Shown here in pieces: positions 25,887-35,032 of a stretch of DNA of 64,000 nt (position 1 is the first letter of the stretch; the number at the start of each line of letters is the position of its first letter). The position numbers were made by a program, and so were the translations under genes. This stretch comes from Sulfitobacter sp. 20_GPM-1509m (GTDB taxonomy: Bacteria; Pseudomonadota; Alphaproteobacteria; Rhodobacterales; Rhodobacteraceae), in assembly GCF_000620505.1 (NCBI RefSeq), contig NZ_JIBC01000004.1:186001-250000 (forward strand), written 5' to 3'. The notes below the pieces were generated by a model. The model was not told where the DNA came from, searched no databases, and saw only the letters and a program-made list of their open reading frames with translations.

Positions 25887-27173
25887 ATGAGCCATTCCGA
25901 AACCGCATCCGCTGCCATGACCAAGACCCTTCAACGCCCCCCTGCCCCCGCCCAGGACGAAACCGCCCCCCTGCGCGCCAAACCGGCAGCGCGGGTGCGA
26001 GATCTGCGCCTGGATTTCTTTCGTGGCCTTGCGATGTTCATCATCCTGATCGCCCACACACCCGGCAATTTTCTGGCCGGCTGGATTCCCGCGCGCCTGG
26101 GGTTTTCCGACGCGACCGAAATTTTCGTGTTCTGCTCGGGCATGGCCAGCGCCATCGCCTTTGGCGGCGGGTTTGACCGCGTCGGTTGGCGTCTGGGCAG
26201 CGCGCGCGTGCTGTTTCGTGTCTGGCAGGTCTATTGGGCGCACATCGGTTTGTTTTGCGCCACCGTCGCGTTGACCGTCTGGATGACCGATCTTCAGATC
26301 ACTGGAGTCAACTATTGGGGGCAACTCAACCTGTGGCCGGTCTTTGAAGAGAGTGAAAAATGGGCAAACCCCAATATTTTTCTCAGCTTTATGACTTTGC
26401 GCTATGTGCCCAATTACTTTGATGTTTTGCCTATGTATATGGTCGTTTTGCTGTTCATGCCGATCATAATGCTGCTTGTGCGAGTGAACCTTTTCGCAGT
26501 TGCAGCGTTCGTGCTTTGCGTGTGGTTGATGGCACAGGAGACTTGGATGCATTCGGTGGGACTAGGAGCGTGGCATTTGGCCCTGCCTGCCGAGCCGTGG
26601 AGTGACCGTATCTGGTTTTTCAACCCGTTCGGCTGGCAGCTGATCTTCTTCACCGGCTTCGCCTTCATGCGCGGCTGGCTGCCCAAGCCGCCCGTTTCGA
26701 TGACGCTGGTGATCCTTGCGGCGCTGGTCGTATTGGGCAGCGTACTGCTGTCGGACGTGAGCGTGCGCGAGTTTGATATGCCTTGGGTCAAGGCCTGGCG
26801 CGCCGAATACGCGCCGTGGTTCGACAAGACCGCCTTTGCGCCGCTGCGTTATCTGCACTTCCTGTCGCTGGCCTATCTTGGATGGGTCATCGCAGGCGAC
26901 AAGGGCGGACGGCTTTTGGCACGCGGCCCAAATGTGCTGGCGCGGGCCTGGGGCGGGTTGGTGACTATCATCCTGAAAGTTGGCCAGCAGTCGCTGGCGG
27001 TTTTTGTGGTCAGCATGTTCACCGCGCGGCTGATGGGCTTTGGCATCGACCTGACCGACCGCAGCGCGCTGCCCGTTCTGTTGATCAATCTTGCCGGAGG
27101 CATGGCGCTGGTCGCCACCGCTTACGGCGCTGGCTGGTTCAAGAGCCAGCCTTGGAAGAAGGCGATTGCATGA
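25887..27173 (+). CDS. opgC: OpgC-type acyltransferase, periplasmic glucan succinylation
   Basis: A 428-residue polytopic inner-membrane protein with about ten helices. The N-terminal block DLRLDFFRGLAMFIILIAHT is the OpgC/acyltransferase-3-like signature and is followed by FVFCSGMASA. OpgC adds succinyl groups to osmoregulated periplasmic glucans. It overlaps opgG by 4 bp (ATGA). Together with opgG and opgH it forms a complete gene set to make, release and modify the glucans. Confidence 0.9.
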   Translation: MSHSETASAAMTKTLQRPPAPAQDETAPLRAKPAARVRDLRLDFFRGLAMFIILIAHTPGNFLAGWIPARLGFSDATEIFVFCSGMASAIAFGGGFDRVGWRLGSARVLFRVWQVYWAHIGLFCATVALTVWMTDLQITGVNYWGQLNLWPVFEESEKWANPNIFLSFMTLRYVPNYFDVLPMYMVVLLFMPIIMLLVRVNLFAVAAFVLCVWLMAQETWMHSVGLGAWHLALPAEPWSDRIWFFNPFGWQLIFFTGFAFMRGWLPKPPVSMTLVILAALVVLGSVLLSDVSVREFDMPWVKAWRAEYAPWFDKTAFAPLRYLHFLSLAYLGWVIAGDKGGRLLARGPNVLARAWGGLVTIILKVGQQSLAVFVVSMFTARLMGFGIDLTDRSALPVLLINLAGGMALVATAYGAGWFKSQPWKKAIA

Positions 27174-28702
27174 TGTTGCGACGCGAAGTCTTAGCCTCGA
27201 TCGCGGCCTTTGCCGCAGCAACCCCCACCCTTGGTTGGGCGGATGAGCCCGGCTTGCAGGTCGGTGGGCCCGCGCGGTTCGACCCCCGCAGCCTGATCCA
27301 GCGTGCGCGCGCGCTGGCGGCCGAAGCCTATACCCCCCGCCCCCAGATCCCCAAAAGCTGGCGCGACCTGTCCTATGACCAGTATCGCAAGATCTGGTTC
27401 GATTCGCGCAACGCCCTGTGGGAAGGCACCGATGCCCCCCAGCGGGTCGACGTGTTCCCCCCCGGTCTGTATTTCCCGCAGGCCGTGGCCATGTTCGAGG
27501 TCGAGGACGGCATCGCGCGTCCCCTGCTGTTCGACATGGATGTTTTCGACAAAACGGACAAGTTTCCCGATGTCGAACTGGATGATACGCTGGGCTACAG
27601 CGGCCTGCGCCTGCGCGCCGAGTTGCACAAACCGGGTATTTTCGAAGAATACGCGGTGTTCCAGGGCGCCAGCTATTTCCGCGGTCTGGGTGCCGGCGAA
27701 ACCTATGGCCTGTCGGCACGCGGCCTTGCGGTCAACACCGGCGAGCCTGAAGGCGAAGAGTTCCCCGACTTTATCGGCCTGTGGCTGGAGCGTCCGGCCC
27801 ACGGCGAGGCAACCATCGTGCTGCATGCGCTGCTGGACAGCCCGTCGGTGACCGGTGCCTATACCTTCCACATCACCCCGGGCGAGGTGTTGCGGATGCA
27901 CGTGGCCGCGCATCTGTTCGCGCGCACCGAGCTGAAACACATCGGCATCGCGCCGCTGACGTCGATGTTCCTGTTCGACGACACTGAACGCCAGCGGTTC
28001 GACGACTTCCGCCCCGCGGTCCATGACAGCGACGGCCTGCTGATCCACAATGGTGGCGGCGAAAGCATCTGGCGTCCGCTGGCCAATCCGACCACCTTGC
28101 AGATCAGCTCGTTCGTGGACACGGACCCCAAGGGATTCGGCCTGATGCAGCGCAAGCGCAAGCTGGAAGATTTCAACGACCTTGAGGCACATTACCACAA
28201 CCGGCCCAGCCTGTGGGTCACCCCCGGCGAAGGCTGGGGCAAAGGGTCCGTGGCGCTGGTCGAAATTCCTGCCGATCTGGAGATCTACGACAACATCGTG
28301 GCCTATTGGCGTCCCGCCGAGGTGATCCCCGCAGGGGCCGAGGTTCAGATGACATATCAGCTGGACTGGGGCGCCGACACGGCACCGGAAACGGACAACG
28401 CGCCGATGCGGGTGCTGAACACCGCCGCAGGGGCACGTCCGGAGGGTGGCCGCGTCTTTGCCATCGACTTTGGCCCCGGCCCGAACCTGCCCGATGATCT
28501 GGAAAAGATCACCAAGGTCGTGACGACCAGTGCGGGCACCGTGACCGGGGGGCACCTGCAACGCAATCCCGCCACAGGCGGCGTGCGCCTTGCCTTCACC
28601 TTTATGCCCGAGGACGCCAAGCTGGCCGAATTCCGGGTGCAACTTTTGCTGGGCGACACCGCCCTGACCGAGCTTTGGCTCTACCGTTGGACTTCCAAAT
28701 GA
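27170..28702 (+). CDS. opgG: glucan biosynthesis protein G (periplasmic)
   Basis: A 510-residue OpgG/MdoG protein. A signal peptide (about 1-24, ending LGWA|DE) exports it; its RREVL start is only a weak twin-arginine-like pattern. The MdoG domain fills the rest, with YDQYRKIWFD, VFPPGLYFP, and the C-terminal Ig-like part ending LTELWLYRW. OpgG is needed for the branching or backbone structure of periplasmic glucans. ATG 27170 overlaps the opgC stop, and its stop overlaps the opgH start (ATGA). Confidence 0.93.
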   Translation: MMLRREVLASIAAFAAATPTLGWADEPGLQVGGPARFDPRSLIQRARALAAEAYTPRPQIPKSWRDLSYDQYRKIWFDSRNALWEGTDAPQRVDVFPPGLYFPQAVAMFEVEDGIARPLLFDMDVFDKTDKFPDVELDDTLGYSGLRLRAELHKPGIFEEYAVFQGASYFRGLGAGETYGLSARGLAVNTGEPEGEEFPDFIGLWLERPAHGEATIVLHALLDSPSVTGAYTFHITPGEVLRMHVAAHLFARTELKHIGIAPLTSMFLFDDTERQRFDDFRPAVHDSDGLLIHNGGGESIWRPLANPTTLQISSFVDTDPKGFGLMQRKRKLEDFNDLEAHYHNRPSLWVTPGEGWGKGSVALVEIPADLEIYDNIVAYWRPAEVIPAGAEVQMTYQLDWGADTAPETDNAPMRVLNTAAGARPEGGRVFAIDFGPGPNLPDDLEKITKVVTTSAGTVTGGHLQRNPATGGVRLAFTFMPEDAKLAEFRVQLLLGDTALTELWLYRWTSK

Positions 28703-30552
28703 CACAGACCGATCTGTCCCACATGCCGTCGCGTGCGCCGTTGGCCATGCCCGAACAGGACCTGAGCCGCGCCCCCGGCGGGCGTCCTTCTGCGCATGGT
28801 GGCGCGGGCTGGCGGCTGGGCGTCTTTGCACCGGCGCTGATCATCACGGGCCTGCTGCTGTGGGGCCTGCACGGTGTGCTGGCGCAGGCCGGCATGAGCT
28901 TTGTGGAATGGGCGCTGCTGGCGATGATCGGCCTGACCTTTGTCTGGGTCGCACTGGCGGTCAGCACCGTGGGCGTGGCGCTGGTTGGCCGGTTCGAGGC
29001 ACGTGTTCCCGCGCGGTACGGCGCGCCGATGGACGTCGCCTTGCTGGTTCCGGTCTATAACGAGGTCACGTGGGACGTGTTTGGCAACGCCGCTGCCATG
29101 CTGAACGATGTGGCCGCACGCGACCCGATGCACAGCTATTCCCTGTTCATCCTCAGCGACACGCAGAATCCCGAGATCGCCCAGCGCGAATTGCAGGCCT
29201 TTGAGACATTGCGCCGTAGCGTGCCCGAAGGCATGTCGGTCCATTATCGCCGCCGCGCGCAGAACGTGGACAAGAAGGTCGGCAACCTGTCTGACTGGAT
29301 CACCGGTTGGGGTGCGGCCTATGACGCAATGCTGGTGCTGGACGCCGACAGCCTGATGACAGGCCGCGCCATCGTGCGCCTGTCCGACGAAATGGCCGCC
29401 GATCCGCAGGCTGGGCTGATCCAGAGCTTTCCACAACTGATCGGTGCGGAAACTGTCTTTGCCCGCATCCAGCAGTTTTCCAACATGGCCTATGGCTGGT
29501 TGCTGGCCGAAGGGCTGGCACGTTGGGCGCGGGCCGAGGGCAACTATTGGGGGCACAACGCGATCATCCGCGTTGAGGCCTTTGCCAGTGCAGCGGGCCT
29601 GCCGCACATTCGCGGCGGGCGCGATCTGATCCTCAGCCACGACTTTGTCGAGGCGTCGCTGCTGCGCCGTGCTGGCTGGACGGTGAAATTCCTGCCGCGT
29701 GTCGCGGGCAGTTTCGAGGAAACACCCGGCACACTGGTCGACTATGTCCTGCGCGACCGCCGCTGGTGCCGTGGCAACCTGCAACACCTGCGTCTGCTGG
29801 GCACCAAGGGGCTGCATCCGGTCAGCCGCTTTCACCTGTTCCAGGGTGCAATGGCCTATCTGATGAGCCCTGCGTGGTTCGTGCTGCTGGTGTTCTGGAC
29901 CCTGTTGGGCAAGGATGCGGAAACCAACGTGATCCGCTATTTCAACGAGGCGAACCCGCTGTTCCCGTCGTGGCCGCCCGAGATGAGCCACATCGACAGT
30001 GCCGCCTTTCTGGTGATCATGTATGCGATGCTGCTGACGCCCAAGGTGACCTCGGCTCTGGTCATTGCCCTGCGCCCCGGTGCGGTGCGGATGTTCGGCG
30101 GCAAGCGCGCCTTTGGCACCGCGTTCCTGACCGAAGTGGCCTTGTCGGTGGCCTATGCCCCGATCCTGATGATCCAGCAAACCAAAGCCGTGCTGCGCGC
30201 GTTGTTCACGCGACGTGAAGCCTGGGCTCCCCAGAACCGTGAAGGCACCCGCCAGCCGCTCTCGGTCCTGATCAAGTTCCATTGGGTCGAGACCACGCTG
30301 GGCGTGCTGTTGTCCGTGGGGCTGATCGCAGGGCTGATCTCGTGGTGGCTGGTGCCGATCGTGGCCAGCCTGCTGCTCGCGGTGCCTCTGTCGGCGCTCA
30401 GCTCGCTGAACCTGGCACGTCATGCCCCTGCGGGTCTGCGCATGGATAGCCCGCTGACGCTGCATGAACCGGCCATCGTGGGCCGCGCACGGGTGCTGCG
30501 CGCAGCACTGCGGGCCGACCTGGAAGGCGCCAGCAAGCTGGCAGCGGAGTAA
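28699..30552 (+). CDS. opgH: glucans biosynthesis glucosyltransferase H
   Basis: A 617-residue inner-membrane GT2 enzyme. Two N-terminal helices (about 43-90) precede the glycosyltransferase domain with LLVPVYNEV, LVLDADS (D-x-D), and the processive-GT motif DRRWCRGNLQH (Q/R-x-x-R-W equivalent), then several helices. It polymerises glucose from UDP-glucose into linear beta-1,2 glucan and translocates it. It is shorter than E. coli OpgH (about 850 aa) because the long cytoplasmic N-terminus is absent. A strong hairpin follows the stop. Confidence 0.93.
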   Translation: MTQTDLSHMPSRAPLAMPEQDLSRAPGGRPSAHGGAGWRLGVFAPALIITGLLLWGLHGVLAQAGMSFVEWALLAMIGLTFVWVALAVSTVGVALVGRFEARVPARYGAPMDVALLVPVYNEVTWDVFGNAAAMLNDVAARDPMHSYSLFILSDTQNPEIAQRELQAFETLRRSVPEGMSVHYRRRAQNVDKKVGNLSDWITGWGAAYDAMLVLDADSLMTGRAIVRLSDEMAADPQAGLIQSFPQLIGAETVFARIQQFSNMAYGWLLAEGLARWARAEGNYWGHNAIIRVEAFASAAGLPHIRGGRDLILSHDFVEASLLRRAGWTVKFLPRVAGSFEETPGTLVDYVLRDRRWCRGNLQHLRLLGTKGLHPVSRFHLFQGAMAYLMSPAWFVLLVFWTLLGKDAETNVIRYFNEANPLFPSWPPEMSHIDSAAFLVIMYAMLLTPKVTSALVIALRPGAVRMFGGKRAFGTAFLTEVALSVAYAPILMIQQTKAVLRALFTRREAWAPQNREGTRQPLSVLIKFHWVETTLGVLLSVGLIAGLISWWLVPIVASLLLAVPLSALSSLNLARHAPAGLRMDSPLTLHEPAIVGRARVLRAALRADLEGASKLAAE

Positions 30553-30569
30553 GCGCGCCACGGAACAGA

Positions 30570-30604
30570 CACCGCCCGGCACCCCCTTGGCGTGCCGGGC
30601 GGTG
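30570..30604. terminator. 12-bp perfect hairpin after opgH
   Basis: CACCGCCCGGCA (30570-30581) and TGCCGGGCGGTG (30593-30604) are perfectly complementary with an 11-base loop. No T-run follows in either direction, so it may stabilise the 3' end or work with Rho. It lies between opgH and the convergent gene ending at 30625. Confidence 0.6.
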
Positions 30605-30624
30605 CCCAGGGTCTGGACCTCAAG

Positions 30625-31398
30625 TCAAACCATCGGCTCCGCAACCGAACGCCACCGCATCGGCTTGAACCCCGGATAGATCCGCAACCGCACATGCGTA
30701 ATCCTCGCAAGCCGCTGTGGCCCGAAGTCAATCGCGCGGTCATAGGCGATCAACCCTTTTTCGATCCGCTCGGCCTGATCGGTGAAACTGCGAAAGTTCA
30801 TCGACGCCCCGACCCGGAAATAAGCAAACCAGACCCAGGGACGCTGACACAGTGACCGCATCAGCGGCCATATGATCGCGCCAAAGGCATCGTCCAGTTT
30901 ATCGGACACCACCCGCTCCTGCTCCCACAGGAAATGCCGGTGGAACAGATCACGCAGAAACGCAGGCGTTTGCGGGCTGGCCATGGCGGTGGCATAGTCG
31001 CGGGCCAGATCGGCAGGGATGCCTTGGGCAATGGCCGCCTCGGGGCCGAACTCCTTGATCGTGTGGATCAGCACATAGGTTTCGACCATCACCAGTTGGT
31101 TGATGTCCTTGAGCGCCGTCACATAGGCCGAAAGTTCGCGATACCGCTTGACCGGCGCAGGGCGGCCTGTCGGGTCGACGGCCGCCAGACCCGCCGCCAC
31201 CAGCTTTGCCGCAGCCAGATACCAAGAGGCCCAAAGTGCGCCATGCGCAGCCACCAATGCGAACATGCAGGCCCCGTTCGACGCATCAAACAGGTCCAGA
31301 TACCCGCGTGCCCGACGCCTGAGGGCCGCCTTGGGTCCCGCAGAGATCAGGGCTTGGGCGCGTATCTGGGAAAGTTCTTCTTGGGAAACCGGACTCAT
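30625..31398 (-). CDS. hypothetical protein, 257 aa, helical
   Basis: I do not recognise this family. From the ATG at 31396-31398 (GAG eight bases upstream; a GTG two codons earlier is possible) it encodes an Ala-rich, mostly helical protein. One moderately hydrophobic stretch (ACMFALVAAHGALWASWYLA) could be a membrane helix, and a Trp-rich segment (IIWPLM..PWVWFAYFRV) lies later. It has no signal peptide or catalytic motif. Codon use and composition are like the neighbours, supporting a real gene. Confidence 0.65.
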   Translation of the reverse strand: MSPVSQEELSQIRAQALISAGPKAALRRRARGYLDLFDASNGACMFALVAAHGALWASWYLAAAKLVAAGLAAVDPTGRPAPVKRYRELSAYVTALKDINQLVMVETYVLIHTIKEFGPEAAIAQGIPADLARDYATAMASPQTPAFLRDLFHRHFLWEQERVVSDKLDDAFGAIIWPLMRSLCQRPWVWFAYFRVGASMNFRSFTDQAERIEKGLIAYDRAIDFGPQRLARITHVRLRIYPGFKPMRWRSVAEPMV

Positions 31399-31490
31399 GC
31401 GCACTCAATACCATGTAAACATGACCTGACAGGTAAAAACACAGTCGGGCGAAAATACGGCTTTCGGGCGGTTGAAGTTGGCCCCCGCGT

Positions 31491-32330
31491 CTACAGCCCC
31501 TCGCGCCAGTCCAGCGCCATGTCGATCCAGCCATCCGGCACCCGGTGCCCGCCGGGAAACAGCGCAAATTCCAGCGCGGAGCCGGGTGTGCAACGGTCCC
31601 ATGCGCGGCGCATAAAGGGGCCTTCGGTGACAAAGCGGTCGGGGGCCAGTTGCACGCAGCCGTTGGCCTGCCTCCAGAGCTGCATCGCATAGAAAACATC
31701 GCCCTGCACAAAAGCCTGCGGATCGTTCACATCGCGCCCGCCGATCACACGCCCTTCCAGCGGCACGGTGGAGTCTGTCCAGCCATGGGTGTGCAACAGC
31801 TTGACCGGACCGGCGCAGGTGTCGGGGTGCGGTCGCCAGAAGGCACCGCCTACAGGCATATAGGCGGCAAATGCCTCCGGTGCGGCACAGGCAAGGTAAT
31901 GGGTCATCGAGCCGCCGATGGAAAAGCCTGCAAGCACCATACTGTCCGCATCAAGACCAAATCGCGCTGCCGCATCGTCGCGCACGGCGGTCAGAAAGGC
32001 CGTCTCGTCGCGGACCTTGGGGCGGTTGGGATGAAAAGACCAGCTGCGGCCCTCGCGGCCTTCCATCGGATCACCATCCGGCCCGATCACCGCATAGCCC
32101 CGCGCAAGCGCCTTGCCCGCCCAGCCGTTGCGCCCAAGGCTGCCCATGCCGTTGCCGCCATACCCGTGCAGGAACATGATCGCGCCCTTGGGTGGTCCGT
32201 CGGGCAGGATGACATGATAAGTCCCGCTGTCGATCTCACAGGGGCCGGGCGCGTCGCCACAGTCGGCAGCCGCCGTCTGTGCGGTCACGAGCAGGACAAG
32301 GGTGGCGCAGAGACGGTGCATGGCTTTCAT
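31491..32330 (-). CDS. exported alpha/beta hydrolase, PHB-depolymerase/LpqC-like
   Basis: A 279-residue protein with a signal peptide (1-22, ending AAA|DC). The alpha/beta-hydrolase features are the oxyanion region LHGYGGNGMG, the nucleophile S137 in GFSIGGS, the acidic residue in HGWTDSTVP and the histidine in GGHRVPDGW. It resembles COG3509 polyester depolymerase-like and feruloyl-esterase-like enzymes. It is probably periplasmic or secreted and cleaves an ester; the substrate is unknown. Four cysteines or more may form disulfides. Confidence 0.8.
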   Translation of the reverse strand: MKAMHRLCATLVLLVTAQTAAADCGDAPGPCEIDSGTYHVILPDGPPKGAIMFLHGYGGNGMGSLGRNGWAGKALARGYAVIGPDGDPMEGREGRSWSFHPNRPKVRDETAFLTAVRDDAAARFGLDADSMVLAGFSIGGSMTHYLACAAPEAFAAYMPVGGAFWRPHPDTCAGPVKLLHTHGWTDSTVPLEGRVIGGRDVNDPQAFVQGDVFYAMQLWRQANGCVQLAPDRFVTEGPFMRRAWDRCTPGSALEFALFPGGHRVPDGWIDMALDWREGL

Positions 32331-32376
32331 GGGATGATGCTGCCTGAACGGATGCCTCCCGCCAAGCGTTTTCCCC

Positions 32377-32844
32377 TCACAGCTGCGTGACAGGTAGGCC
32401 GCGCTTGATCCAGCCCGGCCCCGCGCCCGAGCCAAGCATCCCTTCGGGCACGTCCAGAACGGTGTGAAACCCGGCCTGTTGCATCTTGCGGACCATGAAC
32501 CGCGACCGCACACCCCGCGCGCAAATCAGTGCGACGGGCCTGTCCGGGTTACCTTGCAAGAGATTACTGAGCGCGGCGGTAAAGTCGTCACGCCGCATGT
32601 CCAGCGGATGCGCGCCCTGCCCCACCCCGGTCAGCGCCCATTCGTCGGGGCGGCGGATGTCGACCAGCAAAAGCGTGCCCGCCTGCGCACGGTCGTGGGC
32701 CTGTGGCGGGGTCAGCGTCTCCGTCCCGTTGCGCGCGGTGACATTGTACCACCAGCCCCCGTAAACCGCACCGCCGGTCAGCGCGGCTGCAGCCCCAAGG
32801 CCTGCAAACTGGCGGCGGGTCAGGCGTAAGTGGGACTGTGTCAT
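32377..32844 (-). CDS. exported rhodanese-like protein
   Basis: A 155-residue protein with an N-terminal TRRQFAGLG twin-arginine motif and hydrophobic stretch, suggesting Tat export or a membrane anchor. The rhodanese domain has VDIRRPDEW and the active-site loop beginning at C108 (CARGVRSR). It probably transfers sulfane sulfur or acts as a thiol carrier in the periplasm. The hydrolase gene lies 46 bases downstream on the same strand. Confidence 0.82.
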   Translation of the reverse strand: MTQSHLRLTRRQFAGLGAAAALTGGAVYGGWWYNVTARNGTETLTPPQAHDRAQAGTLLLVDIRRPDEWALTGVGQGAHPLDMRRDDFTAALSNLLQGNPDRPVALICARGVRSRFMVRKMQQAGFHTVLDVPEGMLGSGAGPGWIKRGLPVTQL

Positions 32845-32868
32845 GGTGCCTTTCGCCCTTACGTGACA

Positions 32869-32925
32869 GGGGGCGCTGCCCCCGGCGCTGCGCGCCTCCC
32901 CCGGAGTTTACCGGGCAAGATGAAG
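32869..32925 (+). repeat. intergenic palindromic repeat, copy 3 (full form, variant tail)
   Basis: Hairpin GGGGGC-gct-GCCCCC (32869-32883), hairpin GGCGC-tgc-GCGCC (32884-32896), then the tail TCCCCCGGAGTTTACCGGGC and AAGATGAAG. The first parts match copy 1 closely; the tail carries GAGTTTAC where others have GATATTT. It lies between the YHS gene end and the rhodanese gene start. Confidence 0.75.
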
Positions 32926-32932
32926 CGCGAAC

Positions 32933-33454
32933 CTAGTTCTGTTGCGGTGCGGTGGATTTGAATTTGGGAATGCGGCTGCGCGAGGCGGGTTTTGCATCGA
33001 GCGCCACCCAGTTGGCGCTGCTTGAGGCAAGGTTGCCGGGAATGTCTTCTTCCCAAAAGCCCACCACGTCTTGGGTGATGTTCAGATAAAGCTTGCCGTC
33101 CACGATCCGCCACAGGTTCGGGTTGGCCGGAACCTTGCCGCCCTGCGCCACGCCATAGGCGCAGTGTCCGTCGTATTGCGGCGCAAAGGCCGCAGGGTTT
33201 TCCAGGAAACGGCTGCGGTTGGCCTGCGAGGCAAAGGCAAAGGTCGCACCGTTGTATTCGGCGGTGATGTCGGCACGGCCCGGAACGGCGGCGGGTTGTT
33301 GGGTGCCAACGGGGCTTTGATCCAGATCGAAATAGGCCACCACATCATAGCCCGAGGCGGCATAGCCCGTCCGGTCGACATATTGCGGACCGGCAATGGC
33401 CGAGGTGGCCAAGGCGGAGATCAGCAGAATGATGGCAAGGCTGAAACGGGTCAT
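32933..33454 (-). CDS. exported YHS-domain protein
   Basis: A 173-residue protein from the ATG at 33452-33454, with a signal peptide (1-21, ending AIA|GP). The YHS-like block reads GYDVVAYFD, then EYNGATFAFASQANRSRFLENPAAFAP, and GHCAYGVAQG, with the typical 'F.s.en...F..nP..y.P.y.G.C' spacing. Such periplasmic YHS proteins are thought to bind metal, but the function is not established. A longer in-frame start lacks a signal peptide and is rejected. Confidence 0.82.
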   Translation of the reverse strand: MTRFSLAIILLISALATSAIAGPQYVDRTGYAASGYDVVAYFDLDQSPVGTQQPAAVPGRADITAEYNGATFAFASQANRSRFLENPAAFAPQYDGHCAYGVAQGGKVPANPNLWRIVDGKLYLNITQDVVGFWEEDIPGNLASSSANWVALDAKPASRSRIPKFKSTAPQQN

Positions 33455-33612
33455 ATGCTTTTCCTTTGCGCGGAGAATGTACAAAGGAAGCCACAGAACG
33501 CGGCACAAAGCATCCCGCCTGACGGGGTTGTGACACAGTGGCGGGGTTTTCGTGAACAAAAAGCCGGATATGTTGCAATCCGACGCAGTGGTCCGCGCCG
33601 GACTGCCCGTGA

Positions 33613-34404
33613 TTATTTCAGGATCGGCGGTTTGTCGGGGTCCGAACCGGGTGCCGGGCGGCTGCGCTCGGACAGGTCTTCGGGCTGCGGCAGGTCGAAC
33701 CGCAGGCCGGTGCGGGCCAGACGTTCGGCCATGGGATCGTCCGCACGGAAGAAGGCCACATCCATCGCCCCCGCCTCGATCCCCGAAAAGGTCAGTGCTT
33801 CGGAGGCGACCTGGGCCAGTGCGCTTTCGGCGTGGGGCACCGCGCCGACAAACCCCAACATGTGCCCCGTGCCGCCGCCCGCATAGGTCACCCCCACGAG
33901 ACAGGCATAGCGGGCAAGGCCGGTGGCGGTGGCCAGCTTTTCGTCAATCGCCGCGATCAGGCTGTCAGGCAGGCCTCTGGGCGCAGTCAGGCTTTCGATC
34001 TTTGCCTCAACATCCTGCGGCGCATTTCCCAATGTATTGTCCAGCCATGCCATTGCATCGGGCGGCAAAAGGATCGCGGACGGCGCCACTTCGAGGTTCA
34101 GGCCAAGACCGAGGGTGTTGGCCGCCAGCAGCCCCGCCGTCACGCGCCCCGAGAGGGCGGCATAGGGCGCTGCGGGGCCTGCGAAACCGGCCAGACGCTC
34201 CTCGCGGTCAAAGGCAAGGACGTATTGCGTGCCTTCGGCCTCGAAAAGTTGCGGGGTGATCCTGTCGCCGTCGGCCACGCCCTCAAGCAGGACGTAAAGC
34301 TCGCTGGCGGCAAGGCGTTCATAGAACCGCAGGCGGGCGGTGTCGTCATCCGGCGCTGCGGTCATGGCCGCGTGGGCGGCGTCGATGGGTGTATGGTCTG
34401 TCAT
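33613..34404 (-). CDS. SseB-family protein
   Basis: A 263-residue protein. Its first half matches the SseB N-terminal domain (LYVLLEGVADGDRITPQLFEAEGTQYVLAFD, then an alpha/beta block), and the second half has the SseB C-terminal pattern. SseB was linked to enhanced serine sensitivity in E. coli; its molecular role is unclear. The start overlaps the stop of the uracil-DNA glycosylase-like gene by 4 bp (ATGA), so both are translationally coupled. Confidence 0.8.
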   Translation of the reverse strand: MTDHTPIDAAHAAMTAAPDDDTARLRFYERLAASELYVLLEGVADGDRITPQLFEAEGTQYVLAFDREERLAGFAGPAAPYAALSGRVTAGLLAANTLGLGLNLEVAPSAILLPPDAMAWLDNTLGNAPQDVEAKIESLTAPRGLPDSLIAAIDEKLATATGLARYACLVGVTYAGGGTGHMLGFVGAVPHAESALAQVASEALTFSGIEAGAMDVAFFRADDPMAERLARTGLRFDLPQPEDLSERSRPAPGSDPDKPPILK

Positions 34405-34982
34405 GTCAACGCCTTTTGGACCGCTTCACGTAGCGCTGGCAAGAGGTCGGTTTCAAACCACGGATTTTTGCGCAGCCAGCCGGTGTTGCGCCACGACGGA
34501 TGTGGCAGGGGAAAGATGGCGGGCGCATGGGACCGCCAGTCTGCAACCGTGTCCGTGACGGACGTGCGCGTGCCAAGGTGCCATTTCTGCGCATAGCCGC
34601 CGATCAGCAGGGTCAGCGGCACGGGGCCTATGTGCTCCATTGCACCGGCCCGCCACGTCTTGTGGCAGACCGGCGGCGGCGGCAGGTCGGCCCCTTGCGC
34701 GTTGTAGCCCGGAAAACAGAAGGCCATGGGCAGAACGGCGATACGCGTCATATCGTAGAACGTGGCGCGGTCGATCCCCATCCAGTCGCGCAACCGGTCG
34801 CCCGAAGGGTCGTCGAAGGGCTTGCCCGAAGCATGGACCCGCGCCCCCGGTGCCTGTCCCGCCACAAGGATGCGCGCGCCCGCGCCGAACCAGACCACCG
34901 GACGGGGGTGGTGACCGGTGGCGGTGGCGGCGAACCTCCCGGCACAAATCGTGCAAGCCGCGATGTCATCAGTGATGGCCAT
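34401..34982 (-). CDS. uracil-DNA glycosylase-family protein
   Basis: A 193-residue protein of the UDG superfamily. Near the N-terminus are two CxxC-like cysteines (ACTICAGRF), then ILVAGQAPGARVHASGKPF (the GQdPg-like motif 1 that holds the catalytic region) and LPHPSWRN, equivalent to the H-P-S motif 2. It resembles the 'UDG family' group of COG1573-type proteins. Base specificity cannot be read from sequence. It is divergent from the arsR-permease genes. Confidence 0.85.
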   Translation of the reverse strand: MAITDDIAACTICAGRFAATATGHHPRPVVWFGAGARILVAGQAPGARVHASGKPFDDPSGDRLRDWMGIDRATFYDMTRIAVLPMAFCFPGYNAQGADLPPPPVCHKTWRAGAMEHIGPVPLTLLIGGYAQKWHLGTRTSVTDTVADWRSHAPAIFPLPHPSWRNTGWLRKNPWFETDLLPALREAVQKALT

Positions 34983-35032
34983 GAGGATTGGTATAGGCGG
35001 TAAGTGCCCGCGGGCAAGCCGTCCGCGCCGTC

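Noticed and set aside
27191-30582. long open frames on the minus strand opposite opgG and opgH (about 546 and 633 codons)
   Set aside because: They mirror the codon pattern of the true genes in GC-rich DNA, have no recognisable domain and no ribosome-binding site; opgG and opgH on the plus strand are certain.
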